The notes: a model not told the origin generated them from the sequence alone. A stretch of DNA of 12,500 bases from Eimeria necatrix (GCF_000499385.1 NW_013655225.1:2954-15453), one strand, 5' to 3'; positions 1 to 7,914 are shown, numbered from the stretch's first letter. Program-made: numbers and translations.

Positions 1-60
1 GCCCCCTCGGGGGCCCCCTCGGGGGCCCCCTCGGGGGCCCCCTCGGGGGCCCCCGGGGGG
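1..60. repeat. 12-bp GGGGGCCCC-type tandem repeat
   Basis: The unit gccccctcgggg is repeated about 4.5 times from the window edge. On the minus strand it is in frame with exon 25 and encodes repeated Gly-Ala-Pro-Glu. The array continues off the left edge. Confidence 0.85.
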
Positions 61-160
61 CCCACGAAGGACTCCAGGGGCTCTTCGGGGGAACAGGGGG
101 AGAGGCAGACTCGGCCGTCCTCTGTGCGCCTCTCGCCGCCCACGGCCAAGTCCCAGGCCG

Positions 161-203
<43 letters not shown>

Positions 204-430
204 AGCGTTTTGAGTGGACAAGTAAATGATTTGGTCCGGCGTTAAGACGTAATTGAAAATCGAAAGGCCAGAGATCGACCCCACGAAGTAGTCGGAGTCC
301 GCGGCGGCCGCGCGGCCAATAACAATGGAGTTCTGCGTCGATTTGAAATTAAACTTGAAGTTAAAATTCAAAATAAAAGAAACAATATCCCGCTTCGCAG
401 CTGCAGCAGCAGCAGCAGCAGCAGCAGCAG

Positions 431-481
<51 letters not shown>

Positions 482-2447
482 ACTTGCCTTCATGTTGAAA
501 TCGAAGTCCGTCAATTCCGAAACAACTTGTTCTCCGTTGAAGTAAATGGCGACGCGCTTTTCGGGGGAAAAGAAAGAAACCGCCAAGTGGAACTTTTCTG
601 CGAAGTTCAAATTCAACTTTTGCAAATTCAACTTTTGCAAATTCAACTTTTGCAAATTCAAGTTTTGCAAATTCAAGTTTTGCAAATTCAACTTTTGCAA
701 ATTCAACTTTTGCAAATTCAACTTTGAAAAGTGGAAAGCGAGAAAACCCAAAGACGAAATGAAATAAAAACTTCAAAGTCCTCTCACCATCCATTTCGGG
801 AACTATTCCAGAGCTGATCACCCGAGGATCGCAGTTGTTTTCCAACAAGATCTCTCCTTCTTTGTTGACAGCAAGCAGCAGTCCGCCGCAGCCGCTGTGC
901 GAAACAAGAGTCCTCCATTTGCCCTTTCCGCCTGCAAAAACGGCATTTATTGTTTTATTTATTTTTAAAATTGTTTTTTATTTTATTTCCAAAGTCCACT
1001 CGCCCTTGACGCTCGCAGTGAGGGATATCGTGAAGTCTGCAAAGCCGTTCAGCCCCTCCGAGCCCGGCAGGTCCCTCAAGTCCACGAAGTCGCCGCCCTT
1101 GCCGCGAAAACCTTCGAATGAAATTCAATTAAATGCAAAAGAACAAAAAGAAAAAAAGAGAAAAGAACAAAAAGAAAAAGAACAAATAAAGAAAAAAGAC
1201 TTGCCGGCAAAGTCCGGGGGAGGCGTCCACTGGAACTTGGGGGGAACTTGAATTGGATTTTGCTGCTGGTTCAGCTGCTGAAGTCTCAGAGACGCTCCTG
1301 AGGAGAAGAGTAAATTTCAAAAAATAAAAAACAAAATAATTAAAATGAATTAAATTAAATTAATTGCCTCTCAAAGATGAATCCCCTGCGTATTTGACCG
1401 CAGCTTTCGGCTTCGGCTCTTTGTCGGATCTGGCCTGCACGTCGGCGACGAGGTGCGTCACGAGAACTGGCCGAGCGAAGCATCAGAAGTTGCGGAAAGA
1501 AATTTTAAATTTTGAATTTTAAATTTTAAATTTAAAATTTTAAATTGCAGAATTTATAAAATGAAATACTTTCATTAATTGCGGCTCACAAGACCTGGCG
1601 TGGGCGTCCGCAGCGGCGCTGCTGATGCCGTTTCGCGCAGAGCCGAAGTACGCATTCTGGCCGTGGGCCAAAACTATGGCGATCTTCCCGCCATTTCTGC
1701 CCAGGACTCCAGCATGAATGGCGGCTTTGCAAATCTGAAGAAAAAAAAGAAGAAGAGGAGAGTTTGAGGAGAAGAGGAGAGTCTGAGGAGAAGAGTTCAA
1801 GTTCGTGGCTTTCCGCACGGGGGAGTCGTCGGTGTAGATGAAGGTGCCGCGGATCTCCGTCTGTTCTTCGCTGTTTCGAAGCGAACTTGCAAAGTTTTTG
1901 AATTAAAAATAAATTCAAGTCCCCACTTGCAGCCGCTCGGGCAAGACCCCAGGAAGAGCGCCCCTGGCTGGCCCCCCAGGCCCCTCTTCGAGGCAGCTTT
2001 GTCTGAACAGGAAAGCTGCAGCAAAGGCCGGAACTTTCTCTTCGAAACTTCTGGAAGATCTTCTTTTTTGAAAGCCCCGACTCCCGTGGGGTCTCCGTCT
2101 CCGCGGCAGGCCACTACGACGTCTTCGCTGTGGGCGCAGTAGATGTCGGACTTGGTCTCGTGGGGGCAGTTTCGGAGGGCTTTTTCGTCTCCTGAGGCAT
2201 CCCACGGCGTTAAATTGCAATTTAATTCCAAATAATCCAACAATAAATCGAAAAAACTCCTTTTAAATCCATCAAATCGACAAAATTCTTCTCTTCTCAC
2301 CTTCGCATGCAACATTCACCATGTGAATCGGCTCCTCGTGAGGGCCGCACATGTTCAAGCCGTTCACGTCTTCGCAGCTCTTCCCAGAAATGCCTCCGTT
2401 CTGCACTCACTGCCTCAAAGCCCGCAGCAACTGCAGCAGCAACAGCA

Positions 2448-2487
<40 letters not shown>

Positions 2488-2693
2488 AAGCTTGCCTTCA
2501 TGCCAGTGTATCCCATTTGCATGCAGGAGACGCGCTCGGACTCCTTAGTCCAGCCGTCGTCGCAGACGCTGCCCCAGCCTGTTGCAGCAGCAAATTCAGC
2601 AGCAAGAAGACGAAGCCGCAGCTAGCTGCTGCTGCAGCAGCAAAAAGGCCGCAGCTGCTGCTGCTCAGCAGCAACAACGCCGCGCCGCAGCCA

Positions 2694-2733
<40 letters not shown>

Positions 2734-3511
2734 ACCGTTCTTGTACACCTGCAGCCGCCCAGTGCCCCCCAAAGAAGGAGATCCGTCTTCATCCACAATT
2801 CGCAAAGTCCCAAACAAAGGCTCCCCCGGGGGGTTGTTTGAACACTTCACTGCCACATCCAGTTTGTGGCTGCTGCACTCAGCAGCAGCAGCTTCCTCGA
2901 AAGTGCAATCCTGGAAGCTCTTCTCCGGGCCTAGGCACTGCACGCCGGGCCATTCACTTAAAGCTGCAGCAGCAGCAGCAGCAGCAGCAGTTGTAGCAGG
3001 AGCCGCAGCAGCACGAGGCAGCAGCAGCGCGAGGCAGCAGCAGCGCGAGGCAGCAGCAACAGCAGCAGCAACTGCAGCGGCACAATGAAGCAGCAGCAGC
3101 AGCAGCAGCAGCGCTGACCATGACTCCTGAAGAGGTCGAGGGAGAAGCAGCGGGAGGCGAGAAGCAGCAGAAGTTGCAGAAGTGAAGAGTTGCTGCTGCA
3201 GTGTCTGCTGCACTAACCTGCTGCAGCAACGGGGTAGCCAGGCCCCGCGCAGACGTTGTGGCCGTCGAGGCTGAGGCAGCCGTCTTCGTGGTACATTCCG
3301 TGCAAATAGCCTTTAGGGAATTTATTTTAAATTTAAATTTGAAATAAATCCATGGCGAATTTATTTTAAATTTAATTTTGAAATAAATCCAAAATTAATT
3401 CAAGTTTCTTCTTCACCTATTTGCTGACACGCCTTCCGCGCCGAGTCTTCAGTGAACACCGCAAAGTCGCCTTGTTTGCTGCAGGTCGTTTTCATTTGCT
3501 GCTGCTCGCGA

Positions 3512-3553
<42 letters not shown>

Positions 3554-4174
3554 GGCAGCAGCACAAGATAGCAGCAGCAGCAGCAGCAGCAGCAGCAGCT
3601 CACCACACAGTGCCCCAGACTCCGTTTCGGCGGAGCTCGAGGCGGCCGCTGGCGGCGAGCTTTCCGTGGGCTGCGGGAGTTGTTCAGATTTGTCGATTTT
3701 GAACTTCAAATTTGCACTGAGTCCGCGAGTTTCTTACCATCTACTACGCGGATATCGCTGGAAATATCATCAATTGAATCTATTTAAAAAAATAAATAAT
3801 AATAAATGATAAATAATAAATAATAATGAATAAAGTCCGAGAAATAAGCAGCAGCAAGGAGAAGACGCCCACCGCTTCGATACAGAAAGAAGCTGAACGA
3901 GGCGGCCCGCGGCGACGGCCAAACTTCAAAGGCTCGCGGCTCTGGAAAAAGGAAAACAAATCAATTTAATTTAATTTAAAGTTTTAAAATAAATATATTT
4001 ATTTCTTTTACTTTCTCCCGGCTTCGGCGGCGGCAGCCCAGAGTACTCAGGCAGCGGCCCGACCACTGACACCACCAGCACCCCCCCTGGAAAGAAGAAT
4101 CAAGAGACGTGAGAAAGCACTATATCTGCTGCTGCTGCTGCTGCAGCTGCTGCTGCTACGCTGCTGCTGCTGCA

Positions 4175-4227
<53 letters not shown>

Positions 4228-4386
4228 GCGTACCTGAAGGCGAGGCGACGCCGTCGGCCTCTGCGGCGGAGCAGACGGAGGAGGCGGCGGGGTGTATGGA
4301 CGCCCCCTCGGTGAGGGCGAATTCGGCGGCGGCGCAGTTCATGGGGCACCTCACTTTAAAAGTTTGCAGGTGTTCTGGGGCGCTGT

Positions 4387-4423
<37 letters not shown>

Positions 4424-5154
4424 GAGCCCCGGAGCTCGCAGAAAGCCGAACTTTCGCAGACCTACAGGCTCACTAAGTCGCTGCCCCGCGTGTGGCACTC
4501 CACGTCTTGAGGCGCTGAGTCCGAGTCTTCTGAAGGCCGCAGACTCACTTTCACAGAATCTGCAAAAGGACTTCCGATCCACCTCTTCACCGCAAACGCA
4601 GCAACGCTGCCCCCCTCTGTTGCTATCCGCAGGCTTTCGCAGAACCACGGGTCTTCTTCTGCGCCGTTGTGCAGCAGCACCGACTCCAGCTCGCCCACTG
4701 CAGCAGCAGCAGCAGCAGCAGCAGCAGCGGCAGCAGCAGCAGCAGCAGCAGCAGCGGCAGCGGCAGCGGGAGGAACTGTCTGCGGGTTGGGGGCTGCGAG
4801 GCAAAAGCGCTCACCGTCTGCAGCGCGAAAAGCCACTCTTTCCTCCGCCCCGGGCTTGACCCCCAGCAGCAGCAACTTGGGGCTGGCTTGGCGGTAGCTG
4901 CCGCTCATTGTGAGTTCAATTGGGCCAACAGTTCCTGCTGCAGCAGCAGTTAAAGAAGTCCCCAGAAGCAGCGCAGCAGCGCAGCAGCGCAGCAGCAACT
5001 GACTTCTTTCACTGCTGCAGCAGCAGTGAAAGAAGCCCGCAGAAGCAGCGCAGCAGCGCAGCAGCGCAGCAGCGCAGCAGCAACTGACCGTGCTCGTCGT
5101 TGCCCGTCTGCACGGTGGCCTCGTACATCTTGTTCCCCGACATGGTGAACGTCT

Positions 5155-5204
<50 letters not shown>

Positions 5205-5808
5205 TGCAGCGCAGCAAAGGAGAAGTGCAAGGTCTCTCCTCACCGCCTCCCGGCGCTTGCTCGTCAAAGTCTGCACGCAGTCAAACAGCCAGTAGCGAAA
5301 GTCCTTCCAGACCACCAGGCGTTGGCAGCGCCAGGGCTGGCTGCCCGCCAGGACTGCCTGGACTTCTTCGGGGTCCCCCACATCGACGGACTCCACGGTG
5401 ATTCTGCTCATTAAAAGGCAAAATAGAATAAATAAAATCAATTTAACTTCGAAATTGCCAGAGTTTCACCGCTTGTGCGTTCCAGACCGCGCAGAAGCCA
5501 CGGAAATCGGCGGAGTCGCCCGCCCCGAGCTTCCCACGAGGCGAAAGCTCACGTCGTTGCTGAAACAAGTCGAAGACTGCAGCTTTCTTTTTCATTTTGA
5601 ACTAAACTCACGCTAAGTCCACTCCCGGGCCATAGGCGGGCACAATTTCCAGAGTGTAACTCGCAGTTCCCGCGCCGCGGCGCGCACAAATTGCAAATTC
5701 AGCTTTCCCATGTTCGGGCGCCGCGCGGCACCACTCCGTGTACTCGGAAGCGGCGCTTTGCGGCGAAAGCCACAACAATAAAAGGCATAAAGGCGTTGTT
5801 GCATGCAT
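1..5808 (-). CDS. CCp3: Secreted LCCL/SRCR/PLAT/pentraxin-like multidomain adhesive protein (CCp3/LAP1/SR1 family), 3'-partial
   Basis: Spliced exons on the minus strand: 5808-5612, 5559-5470, 5403-5244, 5152-5089, 4937-4815, 4697-4466, 4382-4234, 4086-4012, 3941-3873, 3779-3738, 3670-3604, 3478-3417, 3310-3218, 2963-2736, 2578-2496, 2400-2301, 2191-1927, 1870-1819, 1734-1590, 1466-1368, 1297-1205, 1111-1004, 931-788, 597-488 and 332 to beyond the left edge. Phases agree at every junction, giving about 1060 residues. Order: signal peptide (1-20), PLAT (40-145), PLAT (158-265), LCCL (278-385), SRCR (398-516), SRCR (525-640), LCCL (660-775), laminin-G/pentraxin-like (815-1000), then poly-Ala and a GAPE repeat. 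Known for the family: this combination occurs in Plasmodium CCp3/LAP1 and Toxoplasma SR1, secreted proteins that in Plasmodium act in sexual stages and crystalloid/oocyst development. Inferred here: an extracellular or organellar adhesive role. The start at 5808 was chosen because a clean signal peptide (MHATTPLCLLLLWLSPQSAA) begins there. An in-frame ATG at 5958 would bury it. Exon edges are by eye; NAGNAG choices inside CTG arrays are uncertain. Confidence 0.85.
159..203 (-). repeat. CTG/CAG array encoding poly-alanine in exon 25
   Basis: A run of about 14 triplets lies directly after the laminin-G-like domain. On the coding strand it reads GCA and gives poly-Ala, followed by GAAWDLAVGG. 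No splice signal removes it. It is the one triplet array in this gene that looks translated. Confidence 0.75.
401..482. repeat. CAG/CTG inverted repeat in intron 24
   Basis: About ten CAG units, a short GG centre and about seventeen CTG units form an almost perfect inverted repeat. It begins right next to the intron's GCAAGT donor (487-482). The transcript could fold into a long hairpin. Confidence 0.85.
607..727. repeat. 15-bp minisatellite in intron 23
   Basis: Eight tandem copies of aaattcaacttttgc, two with the variant aaattcaagttttgc. The array sits about 10 bp from the exon 24 acceptor and fills most of the intron. The unit length is a multiple of three, but the array is outside the conserved frame. 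Confidence 0.9.
1400..2030 (-). other. LCCL domain 2 (exons 17-20)
   Basis: Exon 17 ends GSCPSGC, exon 18 gives EIRGTFIYTDDSP, exon 19 ICKAAIHAGVLGRNGGKIAI then FGSARNGISS, and exon 20 begins FLVTHLVADV. This is a full canonical LCCL domain with the YTDDS-x-x-C-x-AAIHAG core, GG turn and NGI-S motif. Confidence 0.9.
2416..2486. repeat. CAG array in intron 15
   Basis: CAG/CAA/AGC triplets fill most of the 95-bp intron between exons 15 and 16. On the coding strand this is a CTG-rich tract following the GCAAGC donor. Confidence 0.8.
2582..2733. repeat. Mixed CAG and CTG arrays filling intron 14
   Basis: Short CAG and CTG blocks in both orientations are followed by a pure CTG run (2695-2731) touching the exon 14 donor. 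Long reading frames through it exist only because triplet arrays lack stops. They conflict with the SRCR frame on both sides. Confidence 0.8.
2964..3115. repeat. CAG-rich arrays in intron 13
   Basis: CAG runs at 2964-2991, about 3004-3070 and 3090-3111 fill the exon 14-proximal part of intron 13. On the coding strand the tract ends CTGCAG at the exon 14 acceptor, so the repeat itself supplies the 3' splice site. Confidence 0.8.
3513..3600. repeat. CAG arrays in intron 11
   Basis: Two CAG runs (about 3513-3560 and 3570-3599) fill intron 11. The second begins immediately after the exon 11 donor (GTGAGC followed by CTG repeats on the coding strand). Confidence 0.8.
4128..4227. repeat. CTG arrays in intron 7
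   Basis: CTG-type triplets on the plus strand (CAG on the coding strand) fill intron 7 and start within a few bases of the exon 7 donor GTACGC. Confidence 0.8.
4387..4422. repeat. CAG array in intron 6
   Basis: Twelve CAG units lie just inside the exon 7 acceptor. On the coding strand the intron ends with CTG repeats and then ACAG. Confidence 0.8.
4698..4772. repeat. CAG array in intron 5
   Basis: Interrupted CAG/CGG triplets abut the exon 6 acceptor. The coding strand reads a CTG run ending in CTGCAG directly before GVGELES. Confidence 0.8.
4938..5088 (-). repeat. Intron 4: two tandem copies of one intron-like unit
   Basis: Copy A (5088-5012) and copy B (5003-4938) both start with GTCAGTTG on the coding strand, continue through GCTGCTGCGC repeats and a CTTCTTT-A/C-ACTG tract, and end in a CTGCTGCAG acceptor-like end. 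Only 8 bases (5004-5011) separate the copies. Copy A has one extra internal repeat. See the matching finding. Confidence 0.8.
5153..5205. repeat. CAG array abutting the exon 4 acceptor
   Basis: About 17 CAG units. The coding strand is a CTG run ending CTGCAG immediately before TFTMSGNK. A second acceptor-like GCTGCAG lies at the far side of the array (about 5206) in the same phase. The array could therefore be intron or poly-Leu coding by alternative acceptor use. Confidence 0.75.
5244..5700 (-). other. PLAT/LH2 domain 1 (exons 1-3)
   Basis: Across exons 1-3 the product reads GTASYTLEIVPAYGPGVDLA, then NDVSFRLVGSSG, then RITVESVDVGDPEEVQAVLAG, then WRCQRLVVWKDFRYWLFDC. The pattern of a beta strand with a GT turn, an FRLVGSSG strand, a D-P-E-E-V turn and a W...LVVW...FDC closing strand is that of a divergent PLAT/LH2 beta-sandwich. 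The boundaries are approximate. It is less canonical than the second PLAT domain that follows it. Confidence 0.65.
5747..5808 (-). other. Signal peptide of the CCp3-like protein
   Basis: The first about 20 residues are Met-His, then a short run of Thr/Pro, a Leu-rich hydrophobic core (LCLLLLWL) and a small-residue SPQSAAS region suited to signal peptidase. The mature protein would start near EYTEWC. This fits secretion and the disulfide-rich domains that follow. Confidence 0.8.
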
Positions 5809-5819
5809 TTTTGCATGCG
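5800..5819. promoter_or_regulatory. Paired TGCATGC motifs at the CCp3 start codon
   Basis: TGCATGCA at 5800-5807 and GCATGC at 5813-5818 flank the chosen start, and the ATG is nested against the first copy. TGCATGC-type sites are known apicomplexan ApiAP2 motifs. Whether they function at this position is inference. Confidence 0.35.
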
Positions 5820-6167
5820 TTTTTGCTGCTGAGTTCCGCGCTTTCCACACAGATCGCCGCAGAGTCGCCGCTGCCAAGAGCGACTTGAACAGCGCCAAAG
5901 CTGTACAGACACCGCCGCCTCTCTTCCGAAAGGCGCCACAAGCTCCCCAACTGCGCACTAAACTGTCTACAACTTCTGCTGCTTCGCAGCACTAACTGCA
6001 GCAGCTAGCTGCTTTCAGTTCACTTCCTAACTTTGCTGCCGCAGCTTCCACGGCGCTGCTGCTTCCCCGGACTTCGCCAACTCCCTGAAACTCAGACTGC
6101 TGCTGCTGCGCCAACTAAGAGAAAGTGTTCAACAAAAACTTTCAAAAAATCAAATGAGAATTCGGCT
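5809..6167. other. Intergenic region between two co-oriented genes (359 bp)
   Basis: The interval holds the 3' flank of the minus-strand gene ending at 6168 and the 5' flank of the CCp3-like gene. It has short GCTGCT clusters and a palindromic AGCTAGCT (6003-6010). No convincing coding segment was found. The CCp3 promoter and 5' UTR should lie here. Confidence 0.6.
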
Positions 6168-6879
6168 TTATCTGGAGTCCTCTGGGGGCGTCCCCGCTGC
6201 TGCTAAGACCTGCGGGGCCCCCCGCTGCTTCAAGTGGACCCCGAGACAAGCTGCAGCAGACTGCAGCTGCTGCAGCACAGCAGCAGGAGGGTCTGGCAGC
6301 AGCCGATTCCGCACAAGAGCCAGCAGCTCATGGACAATTTCAGCAGCAACGGCCTTCGCGTTTGGTGCTGCTGGATTGGCAGCAGCAACTAGCTGTGCAA
6401 TGCGCTCGAAGTGCGTCTGCGGCTCTGCTGCTGCTGCTGCTGCTGCTGCAGTTTGCTGCAGATTTGCCGCAGCAGAAGCCTCAGCAGCAGCTGAAGAGAC
6501 TGGGGCCTCAAAGTCCTCCCTTTCAGCCCCAGTCGCCTTCGCCGCAACTGCCTCTGCTGCTCCTGCTGCTCCCTCTGCTGCTGCTGCTGCTGCTGCTGCT
6601 GCGCTGCAGCGGCTTCCGCGGTCTGTCTGGCAGGAAGAAGACGAGGGCGAGCGAACACAAAGAGACTCAGCTTCAACTCCTGAGTCAGAGACCCGCCGTG
6701 GGGCTGGGGGGCCCCCCTGCTGCAGGGGCCCCCCCCCACAGCTGGGGGCCCCCCCCGCGTCTGTTGGCCCCTGAGCGCGTCGTTTCCTGGGGCGCACGGC
6801 CTCCTGCTGCTGCCGCTGCTGCTGCAGCAGCTGCTGCTGCTGCGGCTGCTCCGCGCGCTCCCCCGCCTGCCCCCCCCCC

Positions 6880-6920
<41 letters not shown>

Positions 6921-7872
6921 GGGGCCCTGGGGCTGCGCACGGCGCCTGTGGTCTTCGTTCTCCTGGGCAATTTCCTCCACGGCGCGCCACAAGCCCAAGA
7001 CCCAGGCGAGGGCGAGGAGCTCGGCGACGGTGGCGTAGCGGAGGCGGACTCGTTCAAGTCCGTGTTCGATCAGCAGTGCGTTCTGCGCAAAAAGCGAAAA
7101 TAAAACTAAAAATAATAAATATTTGCAAAATTAAATGCAAATTTCAACTTTGTTTTCAATTTGCATGCAAAATCTTCCGCAGTTACCGCCTGCGCCGGGT
7201 CCTCCTCCATCCGCCGCGTGATCAGCAGCTTCAGCCGCACCCGCCCGTGCAGACCAATGGTCAGGCTCTTGCTGGGACTGAACCAAAAAAGCCAAAAGCA
7301 AACATAAAAAAGCAAAAATTACCCAAACCCCAAACCCCAAACCCCAAACCCTAAACCCTAAACCCTAAACCCTCCATCTTGCACGGCGCGGGCGCCGACG
7401 ACTGCCGCCGAAGACGCCAGGTGAGCCCCGAACCGCGCAAACGGAGCGCCCATCTCGTGAAACTAAGCACGAAACACAAATAAAAACTCATTTATTGTTA
7501 AATGCATGCAAAATAAAAAGACTTACTCGTAGATAATGTTGAGGATCCGCCCCCCCGAGTCGCGGATCACGTGCATCGAGGCGCTGCTGCTGCGCCGCCG
7601 TCTGCGGCTCTGCGCAGCTTTGAAATTCGCAAAGGCCAAATGAAGCCCCGAAAGGCAGCCGCTGACGCGCTCGGCGCGAATGCGCTGCACCAGCGGCCAC
7701 AGCCCTCTGCAGCAAACGCGCAGCAGCAGCAAACCCCAACGCCCTGCTGCAGCAGCAGCAACAGCAGCACAAGCAGCAGCAGCAGCATAAGCAGCTGCAG
7801 CAGCACCAGAAGCAACAGCAGCAGCAGCAGAAGAGGCAGCAGCTGCACCACGAACAGCAGCACCAGCAGCCC

Positions 7873-7914
<42 letters not shown>

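Larger units (their letters stand above)
210..1260 (-). other. Laminin-G/pentraxin-like (concanavalin-A-like) domain (exons 21-25)
   Basis: Exon 22 gives GDFVDLRDLPG and ADFTISLTAS, exon 23 KWRTLVSHSGCGGLLLAVN, exon 24 KFHLAVSFFSPEKRVAIYFNG, exon 25 NSIVIGRA, DYFVGSISGLSIFNYVLTPDQI. The FTISL strand, W-x-T-L-V-S, H-L-A-V-S...I-Y-x-N-G-E and F-x-G-x-I-x-x-L-x-I-F-N signature is the LamG/pentraxin jelly roll. In CCp3-family proteins this slot is annotated as PTX. Confidence 0.8.
2110..2790 (-). other. SRCR domain 2 (exons 14-17)
   Basis: The reading frame gives LRIVDEDG and GRLQVYKNG (exon 14), WGSVCDDGWTKESERVSCMQMGYTG (two parts, exon 15), SCEDVNGLNMCGP (exon 16), then DEKALRNC and DIYCAHSEDVVVAC (exon 17). 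WGSVCDDGW and MGYTG are textbook SRCR motifs. Exon 15 ends at AAG followed by GCAAGC, so its intron appears to be GC-AG. Confidence 0.9.
2815..3779 (-). other. SRCR domain 1 (exons 10-14)
   Basis: Exon 10 gives DIRVVDA, exon 11 GKLAASGRLELRRNGVWGTVC, exon 12 KQGDFAVFTEDSARKACQQIG, exon 13 YLHGMYHEDGCLSLDGHNVC and exon 14 GVQCLGPEKSFQDC...C..HKLDVAVKC. This is the scavenger-receptor cysteine-rich layout: GRLEV, WGTVC, ARxxCxxxG, CxGxExxxxxC, DVxVxC. The usual CDDGW after the first Cys is replaced by CKQGDF. Confidence 0.85.
3873..4545 (-). other. LCCL domain 1 (exons 6-9)
   Basis: The domain opens with DVECHTRGSDL in exon 6, continues with FKVRCPMNC and SSVCSAAEADGV in exon 7, GGVLVVSVVG in exon 8 and ends with ASFSFFLYRS in exon 9. 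This matches the LCCL fold: C...C-P-x-x-C...S-x-C-x-A-A-x-x-x-G-V...G-G-x-V...S-F. The usual AAIHAG signature is degenerate here (SAAEADG) compared with LCCL 2. The exon 6 donor must be GTAGGT at 4465, not the stronger-looking GTGAGC 8 bases upstream, to keep the frame. Confidence 0.8.
4490..5140 (-). other. PLAT/LH2 domain 2 (exons 4-6)
   Basis: Exon 4 ends in KMYEATVQTGNDEH and exon 5 begins AGTVGPIELTMSG, the classic PLAT opening (Y-x-V-x-TG...aGT-x-x-I-x-L-x-G). Exon 6 supplies GELESVLLHNG, DPWFCESLRI and VKRWIGSPF, the closing strands with the conserved Trp. The exon 5 acceptor is a NAGNAG pair (CAGCAG). The first site gives HAGTVG and fits the family better than the second. Confidence 0.82.

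Noticed and set aside
607..727. CRISPR array
   Set aside because: The repeats are directly adjacent with no spacers, in a clearly eukaryotic intron. The 53-bp array at 11038-11310 was rejected for the same reason.
368..751. Minus-strand open frame with repeated LQKLN units (127 residues)
   Set aside because: The repeat unit is the intron 23 minisatellite and the Ala/Leu part is the intron 24 triplet hairpin. Only the middle segment is exon 24 of the CCp3-like gene.
2307..3229. Several long open frames on both strands rich in poly-Ala, poly-Gln, poly-Ser or poly-Cys
   Set aside because: They are open only because triplet arrays lack stop codons. The SRCR motifs in exons 14-16 define a different, spliced minus-strand frame over the same region.
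3865..3872. GC donor (GCGTCT) for exon 9
   Set aside because: A first reading needed it to join exon 10 at 3757. Using the TAG acceptor at 3780-3782 gives a canonical GT-AG intron with donor GTGGGC and keeps phase.
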